The notes below the pieces were generated by a model, which had not been told where the DNA came from, did no database searches, and worked only from the letters and a program-made list of their open reading frames with translations. A stretch of 64,000 bases of DNA from DATBQN01 sp963755825. GTDB taxonomy: Bacteria; Acidobacteriota; Thermoanaerobaculia; Multivoradales; UBA5704. The position numbers and the translations under genes are program-made. This document shows positions 44,658 to 53,194 of this stretch, piece by piece (position 1 is the first letter of the stretch; each line of letters starts with the position of its first letter). The stretch spans positions 1,612,001 through 1,676,000 of the forward strand of contig CAVWLA010000003.1 in NCBI GenBank assembly GCA_963755825.1, written 5' to 3'.

Positions 44658-45808
44658 CCGGTTCGCCGCTCGCCGTCGAGCCGAATCTCGCCCTCGACCT
44701 CCCGACCGATTCCGCCGCCGGGCGCACCGTCCCCGCCGTCGTCCTCGGCGGCTCGGGCTACGTCGCCGGCGAGCTGCTCCGCCTGCTCGCCGGCCATCCG
44801 CTGCTGCGGCCCGCCGCCGTCGTCTCGGAGAGCCAGGCCGGCGAGCCGGTCGAGGCCGCCTTCCCGCACCTCGCCGGCTGCTATCCCGGCCTCGCCTTCA
44901 CGGCGCGCCAGGATCTCCCGCGCGCGCTCGCGGCGGCGGCCAGCACGGCAGATCGGACGGCGGGCGCCGCCGCGGTCGCGGCCTTCTCGGCGGCGCCGCA
45001 CGGCGCCTCGGCGCCGCTCGTCGACGAGCTCCTCGGCGCCGCGGCGGACGCCGGCGTGGCGCTCCGCCTGGTCGACCTCTCGGCCGACTTCCGCTTCGCC
45101 GCAGCGGACTCCTACGCCGCGGTCTACGGCCACCCGCACGGCGCGCCGCACCGCCTGCCCGAGTTCCGCTGCGCGCTCCCCGAGCACGCCGCCGGCGTGC
45201 CGCCGGGCGGCGTCGGCCATCCCGGCTGCTTCACCACCGCCGCCCTCCTCGCCGCCGTGCCGCTCCTCCGCCTGGGCTGGATCGAGCCGCGGCTCTCGGT
45301 GGTCGCCGTCACCGGCAGCACCGGCGCCGGCCGCACCCCGACGGCGACCACCCACCACCCGGCGCGGCGGAGCAACCTCTTCGCCTACAGCCCGCTCGCC
45401 CACCGCCACCAGCCGGAGATGCGGGCCCTCGCCGCCGCGGCGTCGGGAATCGACCCCGAGATCCACTTCATCCCGCAGGCGGGGCCGTTCGCGCGCGGCA
45501 TCTACGCCACGGTGCAGGCTCGCCTGGCGCGGCGGCTCGACGCCGGCGAAGCCATCGCTGCGCTGCGGGCCTTCTACGCCGACGCACCGTTCGTCACCGT
45601 CGGCGGCGAGCCGCCGCGGCTGCAGGACGTCGTCGGCACCAACCGCTGCCGCCTGGCGCTCGCCATCGACGGCGACCACCTCGCCGTCTTCTCGGCGATC
45701 GACAACCTGGTGAAGGGCGCCGCCGGCGGCGCCATCCAGTGGATGAACCGGCTGCTCGGCCTGCCCGAGACCGCCGGCCTCCTGCAGCCCGGCCTCGGCT
45801 GGCTCTAA
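44654..45808 (+). CDS. argC: N-acyl-gamma-glutamyl-phosphate reductase
   Basis: This 384-residue NADPH-dependent reductase turns N-acylglutamyl phosphate into the semialdehyde. The Rossmann motif VVLGGSGYVAGELLRLL is at about 27-43, the catalytic Cys192 is in GHPGCFTTAAL, and VTGSTGAGRTPTATTHHP and IHFIPQAGPFARGIYATV are conserved substrate segments. An Ala-rich insert of about 15 residues (near 100) is unusual. GTG 44654 overlaps the previous stop by GTGA; this also removes a long shadow extension. Confidence 0.92.
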   Translation: MTGSPLAVEPNLALDLPTDSAAGRTVPAVVLGGSGYVAGELLRLLAGHPLLRPAAVVSESQAGEPVEAAFPHLAGCYPGLAFTARQDLPRALAAAASTADRTAGAAAVAAFSAAPHGASAPLVDELLGAAADAGVALRLVDLSADFRFAAADSYAAVYGHPHGAPHRLPEFRCALPEHAAGVPPGGVGHPGCFTTAALLAAVPLLRLGWIEPRLSVVAVTGSTGAGRTPTATTHHPARRSNLFAYSPLAHRHQPEMRALAAAASGIDPEIHFIPQAGPFARGIYATVQARLARRLDAGEAIAALRAFYADAPFVTVGGEPPRLQDVVGTNRCRLALAIDGDHLAVFSAIDNLVKGAAGGAIQWMNRLLGLPETAGLLQPGLGWL

Positions 45809-45837
45809 GAAGTCGCACGACGAGAGGAGAGACATCG

Positions 45838-47064
45838 ATGCCCGCATCCGCCGAGAGCCCGAGCGCTCTGCAGCTCGACACCGCCCTGCCGCAGGCCGCC
45901 CGCGACGAGGCGCGCTTCCTGCTGCCGGTCTACGAGCAGGCGGCGATCGAGCCGGTCTCGGGCGACGGCGTCATGCTGCGCACCCGCGACGGCCGCGAGC
46001 TCCTCGACTTCTACGGCGGCCATGCCGTGGCGCTCTTGGGCTACCGCCATCCGCGGCTCCTGGCGGCGCTCGCCGCGCAGGCGGAGAGCCTCTTCTTCCA
46101 GAGCAACTCGGTGCCGCTCGCCGTCCGCGCCCGCGCCGCCGAGCGCCTGGCGGCGATCGCGCCGCCGGGCCTCACTCACATCTTCTTCGTCAACAGCGGC
46201 GCCGAGGCCAACGAAAACGCGCTGCGCCTCGCCTTTCGCGCCACCGGCCGGGAGACGGTCGTGGCGCTCGAGGGCGCCTTCCACGGCCGCACCGCGGCGG
46301 CGGCGGCGGTGACCGCCGGCGCGGCGCGCTGGTACGGCTTCCCGCGCACGCCCTTCCCCGTCCGCACCGTGCCGCGCGGCGATCTCTCCGCCCTCGCCGA
46401 GGCTCTCGACGGCGCCGCGGCGCTCATCGTCGAGCCGATCCAGGGCGTCGCCGGCGCCGTCGACCTGGGGGCCGACTACCTGGCCGCGGCGCGCCGGCTG
46501 ACCCGCGACGCCGGCGCCCTCCTCCTCTTTGACGAGGTGCAGTGCGGCATGGGGCGGAGCGGCCAGCCCTTCGCGGCGCAGCTCTACGGCGTGACGCCGG
46601 ACGTCCTCACCACCGCCAAGGGCCTCGCCGGCGGCTTCCCCGCCGGCGCCGTGCTCGCCGGCGAGATCGCCGCGCGCGGGCTCGGCGTCGGAGACCTGGG
46701 GACCACCTTCGGCGGCGGGCCGCTCGCCTGCGCGCTGGTCGAGGCGGTCGTCACGGCGATCGAGGAGGACGGCCTGCTGCCGCGGGTGCGGACGCTGTCG
46801 AAGCTGCTGCGCTCGACCTGCGCCGTGGGGCCGGTCACCGGCATCCAGGGCGAGGGGTATCTGCTCGGCCTGCGCACCTCGCGGCCGGCGCGCGAAGTGC
46901 AGGCGGAGCTCCTCGCCCGCGGCATCCTCTCCGGCCTGTCGGGCGATCCGCGCGTCGTCCGCCTGCTGCCGCCGCTCGTCCTCGAGGAGGCGCACGTGCG
47001 GACCTTGGCCGCCGCCCTCGCCGACATCCCGGCCGGGCCCTCCGCGGGAGGGGCGCGGCGGTGA
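45838..47064 (+). CDS. argD: Acylornithine aminotransferase
   Basis: The 408-residue class III PLP aminotransferase makes N-acylornithine from the semialdehyde with glutamate. Seen: LLDFYGGHAVALLGYRHP, FFVNSGAEANENALRLA, FHGRTAAAAAVT, LLLFDEVQCGMGRSG and the PLP Lys261 in LTTAKGLAGGFPAGA. The start ATG 45838 has AGAGGAGAG 8 nt upstream; it is the only gene of the operon with a normal SD and a 29-bp gap, so it may begin a second translational block. Its stop overlaps the next start. Confidence 0.94.
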   Translation: MPASAESPSALQLDTALPQAARDEARFLLPVYEQAAIEPVSGDGVMLRTRDGRELLDFYGGHAVALLGYRHPRLLAALAAQAESLFFQSNSVPLAVRARAAERLAAIAPPGLTHIFFVNSGAEANENALRLAFRATGRETVVALEGAFHGRTAAAAAVTAGAARWYGFPRTPFPVRTVPRGDLSALAEALDGAAALIVEPIQGVAGAVDLGADYLAAARRLTRDAGALLLFDEVQCGMGRSGQPFAAQLYGVTPDVLTTAKGLAGGFPAGAVLAGEIAARGLGVGDLGTTFGGGPLACALVEAVVTAIEEDGLLPRVRTLSKLLRSTCAVGPVTGIQGEGYLLGLRTSRPAREVQAELLARGILSGLSGDPRVVRLLPPLVLEEAHVRTLAAALADIPAGPSAGGARR

Positions 47065-48095
47065 ATCGCTTCCTCTCCCTCGCCGATCTGGAGCGCGAGG
47101 AGATCGCCGAGCTCCTCGCCCTCGCCGGGCGGCTGGCGCGGCAGCCCGAGCCGCGGGCGCTCGCCGGCAAGGTGCTGGCGCTCCTCTTCTTCAATCCCTC
47201 TCTCCGCACCCTCGCCTCGTTCCAGGCGGGGATGGCGCGGCTCGGCGGCAGCTCCTTCGTCATCTCGCCCGGCCAGGGGAGCTGGACGCTCGAGAGCCGC
47301 GACGGCGCGGTGATGGACGGCGCCGCCGCCGAGCACGTGCGCGAGGCGATCCCGGTGCTGGCCGAGTATGCCGATGCGCTCGGCATCCGCGCCTTCGCCG
47401 GCGGCAGCGACCTCGCGGCGGACCTCGCCGACGCCGCCTTCGGCGCCATGGCGGCGGTCGCCGCCGGCTGCGGCGCGCCGCTCGTCAACCTCGAGTCCGC
47501 CGCCGACCACCCCTGCCAGGCGCTCGCCGACTGGAAGACGCTCGACGACCTCGGCGTCCCCGCCGCCGGCGGCCGCTTCGTCCTCTCCTGGGCCTGGCAC
47601 CCGAAGCCGCTCCCCTACGCGGTGCCGGCGGCGGTCCTCGACATGGCGGCGCGCCGCGGCATGGAGGTGACGGTGCTGCGGCCGGAGGGCTTCGCGCTGC
47701 CGGCGCCGGTCATGGCGCGCGCCCGCGCCGCCGCTGCGGCTTCCGGAGGGTGCGTCCGCGAGAGCGCCGAGCGCGGCGAGGCGCTCGCCGGCGCCCACGT
47801 CCTCTACGCCAAGTCGTGGGGCGCCGCCGGCTGCTACGGCGACGCCGCGGCGGAGGCGGCGGCGCGCGCCGGCCTCCGCGGCTGGTGCGTCGACGAGAGC
47901 TGGTTCGCGCCGGCGGCGCCCGGCTGCCGCTTCCTCCACTGCCTGCCGGTGCGGCGCAACGTGGTCGTCGCCGACGAGGTGCTCGACGGGCCGCGGAGCG
48001 CCGTCGTCGCCGAGGCCGGCAACCGCATGTGGGTCCAGATGGCGGTGCTGCATCGCATGCTGGCGGGAAAGCCAGGCAAGGAGGCACGCGCATGA
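47061..48095 (+). CDS. argF': N-acetyl/N-succinyl-ornithine carbamoyltransferase
   Basis: The 344-residue enzyme carbamoylates the acylated ornithine, giving acylcitrulline. It clearly belongs to the AOTCase/SOTCase family, not to normal OTCase: FFNPSLRT (43-50), WTLESRDGAVMDG, HPCQALADW, WAWHPKPLPYAVP, VLYAKSWGAAG and HCLPVRRNV. In the Xanthomonas enzyme the residue before the conserved EH of MDGDTEEH is Glu92 and confers acetyl specificity; in Bacteroides it is Pro and gives succinyl specificity. Here it is Ala90 (MDGAAAEH), so the acyl group is open. GTG 47061 overlaps the argD stop (GTGA). The symbol is used in the Bacteroides/Xanthomonas sense. Confidence 0.9.
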   Translation: MNRFLSLADLEREEIAELLALAGRLARQPEPRALAGKVLALLFFNPSLRTLASFQAGMARLGGSSFVISPGQGSWTLESRDGAVMDGAAAEHVREAIPVLAEYADALGIRAFAGGSDLAADLADAAFGAMAAVAAGCGAPLVNLESAADHPCQALADWKTLDDLGVPAAGGRFVLSWAWHPKPLPYAVPAAVLDMAARRGMEVTVLRPEGFALPAPVMARARAAAAASGGCVRESAERGEALAGAHVLYAKSWGAAGCYGDAAAEAAARAGLRGWCVDESWFAPAAPGCRFLHCLPVRRNVVVADEVLDGPRSAVVAEAGNRMWVQMAVLHRMLAGKPGKEARA

Positions 48096-49108
48096 AAGAC
48101 GTCGGTCAGCCGGCGCCCGAGGTGACGTTGAGGCAGGCGATCCCCTACATCCGGCTCTTCAAGGGGAAGACCTTCGTGGTCAAGATCGGTGGCGGCGGGC
48201 TCGACGCGGAAGGCCCCGCCCGCGCCCTCGTCGAGCAGATCGAGATCCTCCACCAGCTCGGCATCCGCGTCGTCCTCGTGCACGGCGGCGGCACGCAGTC
48301 GACGGCGCTCGCCCGCGCCCTCGGCGTCGAGGCGCCCTTCGTCGAGGGGCGGCGGGTGACCGGCGCGGCGATGCTCGAGGTGACGGCGATGGTCCTGAAC
48401 GGCGCCGTCAACACCCGCCTCCTCGCCCTCTGCCGGAGCGTCGAGCTGCCGGCGGTGGGGCTCTCCGGCGTCGACGCCGGTCTCCTCGACGCGCGGCGGC
48501 GGCCGCCCGTCGCGACCGCCGGCGGCCTCGTCGACTACGGCCAGGTGGGGGACATCGCGGCGGTCGATCCGCGCGCCCTCCATGCCCTGCTCGACGCCGG
48601 CCTGGTGCCCGTCGTCTCGCCGCTCGCGGCGTCGGCAGACGGCGCGCTCTTGAACGTCAATGCCGACACCGCCGCCGCCGCCATCGCCGTGGCCCTCGGC
48701 GCCGAGAAGCTGATCTTCCTGACCGGCGCCGCCGGCATCCTCGAGCGCACCGGCGACCCCGGCTCGCTGGTCTCCTACACCGACCTCGCCGGCCTCGCCC
48801 GCCTGCGCGGCGCGGGGAGCTTCGCCGCCGGCATGCTCCCCAAGGCGAGCGCCATCGAGACGGCGATCGCCGGCGGCGTGGCACGGGTGCACATCCTGTC
48901 GCACGACCTCCCCGACGGCCTCCTCGCCGAGCTCTTCACCAACGACGGCGTCGGCACGCTGGTCGTCGAGAGCGCCAGCTCGCCCGCTCAAGGCGCTGCG
49001 AGCGCCGGTGCGCCGAGCCAGCAGGCGGCGCCGGCTGGGTCGCCGCTGCCCGCCGCCGAGCTCGTCGGCACCGGCGCAAGTGGCTCCGGCGCGAGGGCTG
49101 CCGGCTGA
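48092..49108 (+). CDS. argB: N-acylglutamate kinase
   Basis: This 338-residue amino-acid kinase phosphorylates N-acylglutamate. Conserved: FVVKIGGGGLDAEG (nucleotide site), VVLVHGGGTQSTAL, EGRRVTGAAMLEV, LNVNADTAAAAIAVALGAEKLIFLTGAAGIL. The last 45 residues are Ala/Ser/Gly-rich filler. There is no GNAT domain, unlike the bifunctional synthase-kinase of Xanthomonas, so it does not supply N-acetylglutamate synthase activity. ATG 48092 overlaps the previous stop (ATGA). Confidence 0.92.
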   Translation: MKDVGQPAPEVTLRQAIPYIRLFKGKTFVVKIGGGGLDAEGPARALVEQIEILHQLGIRVVLVHGGGTQSTALARALGVEAPFVEGRRVTGAAMLEVTAMVLNGAVNTRLLALCRSVELPAVGLSGVDAGLLDARRRPPVATAGGLVDYGQVGDIAAVDPRALHALLDAGLVPVVSPLAASADGALLNVNADTAAAAIAVALGAEKLIFLTGAAGILERTGDPGSLVSYTDLAGLARLRGAGSFAAGMLPKASAIETAIAGGVARVHILSHDLPDGLLAELFTNDGVGTLVVESASSPAQGAASAGAPSQQAAPAGSPLPAAELVGTGASGSGARAAG

Positions 49109-50286
49109 TGCTGCCGGCGCACGAGATCCTCGCCCTCCACGCCGCGATCACCCGCATCCCCTCGGTCTCCGGCGAGGAGGGGGCGCTGGCCGATTTCCTC
49201 GCCGAGTCGCTCGCCAAGCGCGGCGTGGTGCCGGCGCGGCTGGGGAGCTCGCTCCTGGCGACGATCGGCCGGGGCCCGGTGCTCCTCCTCGACACCCATC
49301 TCGACACCGTGCCGCCGGCGCCGGGATGGACGCGCGATCCCTGGAGGGTCGCGACCGAGGGCGAGCGGATCTACGGCCTCGGCTCGAACGACGCCAAGGC
49401 CGCGGTGGCGGCAATGGTCGCCGCCTTCCTCGCCTTCGCCGAGGCGGAGCTGCCCTTCACCCTGGCGCTCGCCCTCGTCGAGGCCGAGGAGACGCGCGGC
49501 ACCGGCACCGAGGCGGTGCTCGCCGAGCTCGGCCGCCGCGGCCTGGCGCCGTGCGCCGCGGTGGTCGGCGAGCCGACAGGCCTCGACGTCGCGGTGGCGC
49601 AGAAGGGGCTCCTCGTCCTCGAGCTGGTCGCCCGCGGCGACGCCTGCCACGCGGCGAACGCCCGCGCCCTCGGCGCCGCCAACGCGGCGCGCCGCCTGGC
49701 GCGCGACCTGGTCGCCCTGGAGGAGGTCGACCTCGGGCCGGAGCACCCGCGGCTCGGCCCCACCACCCTCGAGCCGACGACGCTCCGCGCCGGCACGGCG
49801 CGCAACGTCGTCCCCGGCGAGGCGACCGCGGTGCTCGACGTGCGCACCACGCCGGCGCTCGACGCGGGCCAGCTCGTGGCGCGGCTCCGCCGGGCGGTGG
49901 CCGGCGAGGTGCGGGTGCTCTCCGACCGCCTGCTGCCGCGGGAGACGGCGGAGACGACGCCGCTCGTCCGCGCCGCCCTCGCCGCCCGCCCCGAGGCGCG
50001 GCTCTACGGCTCCGCGACGCTCTCCGACCTCGTCTTCATGGCGGGCATCCCGGCGATCAAGTGCGGCCCCGGCGAGAGCGCCCGCTCGCACACCGCCGAC
50101 GAGTTCGTCCTCGCCGGCGAGATCCTCGACGGCGCCCGCTTCTACACCCGCCTGGTGCGCGCCTGGGCGGAGCGCCCGGCGGAGCCAATTGCCGAGCCGG
50201 CGGCGAGCGCGGCGCCCGAGGCCGGGCCAGAGACCGAGACGGCCGCCGGGCCAGAGATCGAAGAGACCGCGGGAGCCGCCCGATGA
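49108..50286 (+). CDS. argE: M20 deacylase (acylcitrulline/acylornithine deacetylase)
   Basis: The 392-residue zinc peptidase-like enzyme removes the acyl group. Metal-site motifs are LLDTHLDTVPP (His and Asp), GLGSNDAKAAVAAM (bridging Asp), LVEAEETRGTGTEAV (catalytic Glu), VVGEPTGLDVAVAQKG and a late His (SARSHTADEFV). In a pathway with an acylornithine carbamoyltransferase the true substrate is acylcitrulline, so ArgE' would be a fitting name. Use of a deacylase, not an ArgJ exchange enzyme, means a fresh acyl group is needed each turn. The start overlaps the argB stop (TGATG). An acidic Ala-rich tail of 35 residues ends it. Confidence 0.9.
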   Translation: MLPAHEILALHAAITRIPSVSGEEGALADFLAESLAKRGVVPARLGSSLLATIGRGPVLLLDTHLDTVPPAPGWTRDPWRVATEGERIYGLGSNDAKAAVAAMVAAFLAFAEAELPFTLALALVEAEETRGTGTEAVLAELGRRGLAPCAAVVGEPTGLDVAVAQKGLLVLELVARGDACHAANARALGAANAARRLARDLVALEEVDLGPEHPRLGPTTLEPTTLRAGTARNVVPGEATAVLDVRTTPALDAGQLVARLRRAVAGEVRVLSDRLLPRETAETTPLVRAALAARPEARLYGSATLSDLVFMAGIPAIKCGPGESARSHTADEFVLAGEILDGARFYTRLVRAWAERPAEPIAEPAASAAPEAGPETETAAGPEIEETAGAAR

Positions 50287-51467
50287 CCCGCCTGTGGGAT
50301 CGCGGCGAGCCGCTCGACGAGCGGGTCCTGCGCTACACGGCGGGCGAGGACCACCGTCTCGACGCCCGCCTGGTGCCCTACGACGTGCGGGCGTCGATCG
50401 CCCACGTCGAGATGCTCGGCGAGGTCGGTCTCCTCGCCGCCGGCGACGTCGCCGATCTCCGGCGCGGGTTGAACGAGCTGGCGAGCGAGCACGCGCGCGG
50501 CACGTGGTGGATCGAGCTCGCCGACGAGGACGTCCACACCGCCCTCGAGACGCGCCTCGCCGGCCGCCTCGGCGAGGCCGGCGCCCGCGTCCATCTCGGC
50601 CGCTCGCGCAACGATCAGGTCTTGGCCGCCCTCCGCCTCTACCTGCTCGACGCGGTGGCCGAGCTCGCGGCGGGGGCGCGCGCGGTGGCGGCGGCGCTCG
50701 CCGACCTCGCCCGCCGCGAGGCGTCGACGGCGCTCCCCGGCTACACCCACCTGCAGCGGGCGATGCCGAGCTCAGTGCCGCTCTGGGCGGGCGCCTTCGC
50801 GGCCGAGCTCGAGGACGACGCCGAGGGGCTCGCGGCGACGGCGCGGCGGATCAGCAAGAACCCGCTCGGCTCGGCCGCCGGCTACGGCGTGCCGCTCTTG
50901 CCGCTCGACCGCGAGTCGACGCGGAAGAAGCTCGGCTTCGCCGCGGTGCACGAGCCGGTCACCGCCGTGCAGCTCTCGCGCGGCAAGGCGGAGGCCCAGG
51001 TGCTCTTCGAGATCGTCCTCCTGATGACCGATCTGGGGAGGCTCGCCGGCGATCTCGTCCTCTGGAGCAGCGGCGAGCTCGGCTACGTGACGCTCCCGGC
51101 GGCGATGACGACCGGCTCCTCGATGATGCCGCAGAAGCGCAACCCCGACGTCTTCGAGCTCGTCCGCGGCCGCGGCGCGACGGCGCAGGCCTGCCTCCTC
51201 GAGGCGCTCGCCATCACCGCCAAGCTGCCCTCCGGCTACAGCCGCGACCTGCAGCTCCTCAAGGCGCCGCTCTTCCGCGGCATCGACCTCGCGGCGGAGA
51301 CCCTGGCGGTGGTCGCCGCCGCCCTCCCCGGCGTCGCCTTCAATCGCGACGCCATCCGCCTCGATCCCGAGCTCTACGCGGTCGAGGAAGCCTACCGCCT
51401 GGTCCTCGACGAGGGCCTCCCCTTCCGCCAGGCGTACGCCCGGGTGGCGTCGCGCTACAAGGGGTGA
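50283..51467 (+). CDS. argH: Argininosuccinate lyase
   Basis: The 394-residue fumarase/aspartase-superfamily enzyme releases arginine and fumarate. Seen: ELADEDVHTALETRLA, LHLGRSRNDQV-type segment (VHLGRSRNDQVLA), GYTHLQRAMPS, the signature GSSMMPQKRNPDVFEL, and the catalytic Ser loop near it. ATG 50283 overlaps the argE stop (ATGA). It ends the operon. Its terminal 27 bp, including the RYKG-stop, recur at the far end of the accessory island (61611-61637). Confidence 0.95.
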   Translation: MTRLWDRGEPLDERVLRYTAGEDHRLDARLVPYDVRASIAHVEMLGEVGLLAAGDVADLRRGLNELASEHARGTWWIELADEDVHTALETRLAGRLGEAGARVHLGRSRNDQVLAALRLYLLDAVAELAAGARAVAAALADLARREASTALPGYTHLQRAMPSSVPLWAGAFAAELEDDAEGLAATARRISKNPLGSAAGYGVPLLPLDRESTRKKLGFAAVHEPVTAVQLSRGKAEAQVLFEIVLLMTDLGRLAGDLVLWSSGELGYVTLPAAMTTGSSMMPQKRNPDVFELVRGRGATAQACLLEALAITAKLPSGYSRDLQLLKAPLFRGIDLAAETLAVVAAALPGVAFNRDAIRLDPELYAVEEAYRLVLDEGLPFRQAYARVASRYKG

Positions 51468-51472
51468 GGGGG
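51446..51472 (+). repeat. Direct repeat copy 1 at the argH 3' end
   Basis: These 27 bp span the last argH codons, the stop and the following GGs. They match 61611-61637 at 24 of 27 positions, with an exact 13-bp core CGCGCTACAAGGG. The pair brackets about 10.2 kb of accessory DNA. Confidence 0.75.
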
Positions 51473-51760
51473 AGGGGGAGGAGGCGCCCGCGAGCCGCCG
51501 CGTGCCAGCCAGCGAGATCCCCGACAGCTCCTGGCCGGACTCAGAGGCCGTGAATTCCTTGCGGGTTCACCAAAGCAGCGCGAAGACAGACGGCCATGGG
51601 CCTTTGGGATCTCGGCGGTAGCGACATGGACGGCGATCGGCCTCGGCTAACTGCCTTCTCTACGTTTCCAAGCGGAGGACGCTGCCGATTTTTCGATGCC
51701 TCTGACAGCGAAGCGATTGGCCACTACGATCTTAGGCGAGACGACGGCAAGCGGGGCCCG
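51473..51760. other. Gene-poor left edge of the accessory island
   Basis: About 290 bp without a convincing gene. A plus-strand frame from 51596 runs through it but is antisense to the small membrane-protein gene and has no recognisable content. The base composition drops in GC from about 51640 onward. Confidence 0.5.
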
Positions 51761-52021
51761 CTACTGCACTGGATCCGAGCTCTGCGCCTCATCCTGCGGG
51801 CCGACCTGTCTCCCGGAGCCTCTCGACCAGTAGAAGTAGGCCGCCGCTCCGAATGCCCAAGTCATTGCAATTATCAGACACCACTTCGCCCGACCACTCT
51901 TGCCAAGATCCTCTCTCTGCGCAGCATCGACTAACATCCAAAGCCAGAAAATCGTTCCGAATAGAGCAAGCAGGGGGAATATCAGCATAACCAGATGGTA
52001 CGGTCGAATAATGGTATCCAT
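51761..52021 (-). CDS. Small two-helix membrane protein (PLDc_N-like)
   Basis: The product has 86 residues and two hydrophobic segments: MLIFPLLALFGTIFWLWMLVDA and KWCLIIAMTWAFGAAAYFYW. The arrangement FWLWMLVDA-x-x-R-E ... KW-L-I ... GA-x-Y-F-Y-W is the pattern of the PLDc_N (phospholipase D nuclease N-terminal) small membrane family, found alone in many bacteria; function unknown. The start could be ATG 52021 or 52027. Confidence 0.65.
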   Translation of the reverse strand: MDTIIRPYHLVMLIFPLLALFGTIFWLWMLVDAAQREDLGKSGRAKWCLIIAMTWAFGAAAYFYWSRGSGRQVGPQDEAQSSDPVQ

Positions 52022-52131
52022 TCCCACTCGAACCTCCCCGCGGCGAAGACAGAAGCGCCCTCTCGCTAGCGAAGCCGAGACGGCGCATCCGACTATGGCA
52101 CCTCATACTGCTCGGCCCAGCCGAGGGTACT

Positions 52132-52962
52132 TTAGCAGAACGACGGTTCCGAACAAGCCTGCCCCTCGACCGAGCAGCCGCAGAGATACTGTCCCGCCCC
52201 GCAGATGTAGTCACACCCGAGGATGCTGCAGCAGCCAAGGCAATACCTGTTTGAACAGGCTTCATTTGTGTCGCTCGTCGCCCGATAGCAGCAGAGCGAC
52301 CGCGAGGTGGCTACCTCGTAGTAGCCGGGGTCGATGATCGCCCCTTGACACGCCGGCGTGCACCCGCCGTCGCTGTTATCCCCAGGGTTGTACTGGTTCT
52401 GAGGCGGCGCAACGCCTCCACCAGGACCTTGCGCAGAGGGCGCCGCCGGCGTCGTCACGCTTGGAGCCTTTCCACCATGTAAGCGCGTGTCCTGCCTGTA
52501 TTCGCCCAGGCCCAGGTTGATCAGAGTTTGATCGAAAGACCTCATCGCGAAGTCTATGTCATGCTCGTTCTTGTCGAAGACCTCCTGGTTTCCCTCCCTG
52601 ATCAGTTTGTGATGAGCCATGTCGATCGTGCGAGAGCCAGTTTCCCTTGTCACCAAATCGGTGACGCTGATCTTGCCTGCAGGAAGGTCCAGGACCACCC
52701 GGAGCCTGGTGCTGCCCCTCTCGAAGGTTAGAACATGGCCGTCAGCCGTGGCGAGCTGAACTCCCAAGGTCGCCATCGTTGCCTTCGCGGCATCCCGGAC
52801 CGTCACTTCGAAGGCGGTACGACTGCTACGAACCACACCGTATTCCGCGACTCCCGCCCTCGCGCTTTCGGAGTCCGCTTTGAATCTCTCTTCCGCACTC
52901 AATGGTGAGACCAGAAAAAATACGGACGCTGCAATTCGAACCAATATGCCTTGAGGCTTCAT
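52132..52962 (-). CDS. Secreted protein with Cys-rich C-terminus, unknown
   Basis: The 276-residue protein has a signal peptide (about 1-23). A middle domain (30-150) reads TVRDAAKATMATLGVQLATADGHVLTFERGSTRLRVVLDL in pieces. A Pro/Gly-rich linker leads to a C-terminal domain of about 75 residues with some sixteen cysteines, including SLCCYRAT, NRYCLGCCSILGCDYICG and YLCGCSVEGQACSEPSFC. Such density suggests a disulfide knot outside the cell. No family is recognised. A GGAGGG ribosome site lies before ATG 52962. A promoter with GATAAT is placed about 170 bp upstream. Confidence 0.7.
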   Translation of the reverse strand: MKPQGILVRIAASVFFLVSPLSAEERFKADSESARAGVAEYGVVRSSRTAFEVTVRDAAKATMATLGVQLATADGHVLTFERGSTRLRVVLDLPAGKISVTDLVTRETGSRTIDMAHHKLIREGNQEVFDKNEHDIDFAMRSFDQTLINLGLGEYRQDTRLHGGKAPSVTTPAAPSAQGPGGGVAPPQNQYNPGDNSDGGCTPACQGAIIDPGYYEVATSRSLCCYRATSDTNEACSNRYCLGCCSILGCDYICGAGQYLCGCSVEGQACSEPSFC

Positions 52963-53131
52963 CGACTAATCCCTCCCTCGTAAGCCGGCTCGACCTCCAC
53001 CTCGCCAGCCTCGCGGAATTGCGGTGCAGGTTTGGCGGTCGCCAATCCGGTGAACATTCTCCGCCCACAACTGATTCACCTACGCTCATGCCCGGAGACT
53101 GCGCTCAGACACCGGTCGCACCAGGCTTTTT

Positions 53132-53159
53132 ATTATCGATTCTGCCTTCGCCTTCGCAA
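53132..53159 (-). promoter_or_regulatory. Predicted promoter for the Cys-rich secreted protein gene
   Basis: On the minus strand, -35 TTGCGA (53159-53154) and -10 GATAAT (53137-53132) are 16 bp apart, in a locally AT-rich patch. Transcription would start near 53125, giving a leader of about 160 nt. Confidence 0.5.
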
Positions 53160-53194
53160 ACCTGCGCTGCTGCAAGAGAACCTCTGAATCAACC

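Noticed and set aside
48092..49108. Bifunctional N-acetylglutamate synthase-kinase (Xanthomonas type) for argB
   Set aside because: The C-terminal 45 residues are Ala/Ser/Gly filler; no GNAT acetyltransferase motif is present.
51596..51934. Plus-strand frame of 112 codons at the left of the island
   Set aside because: It is antisense to the small two-helix membrane protein for half its length and has no SD, motif or codon pattern that supports it.
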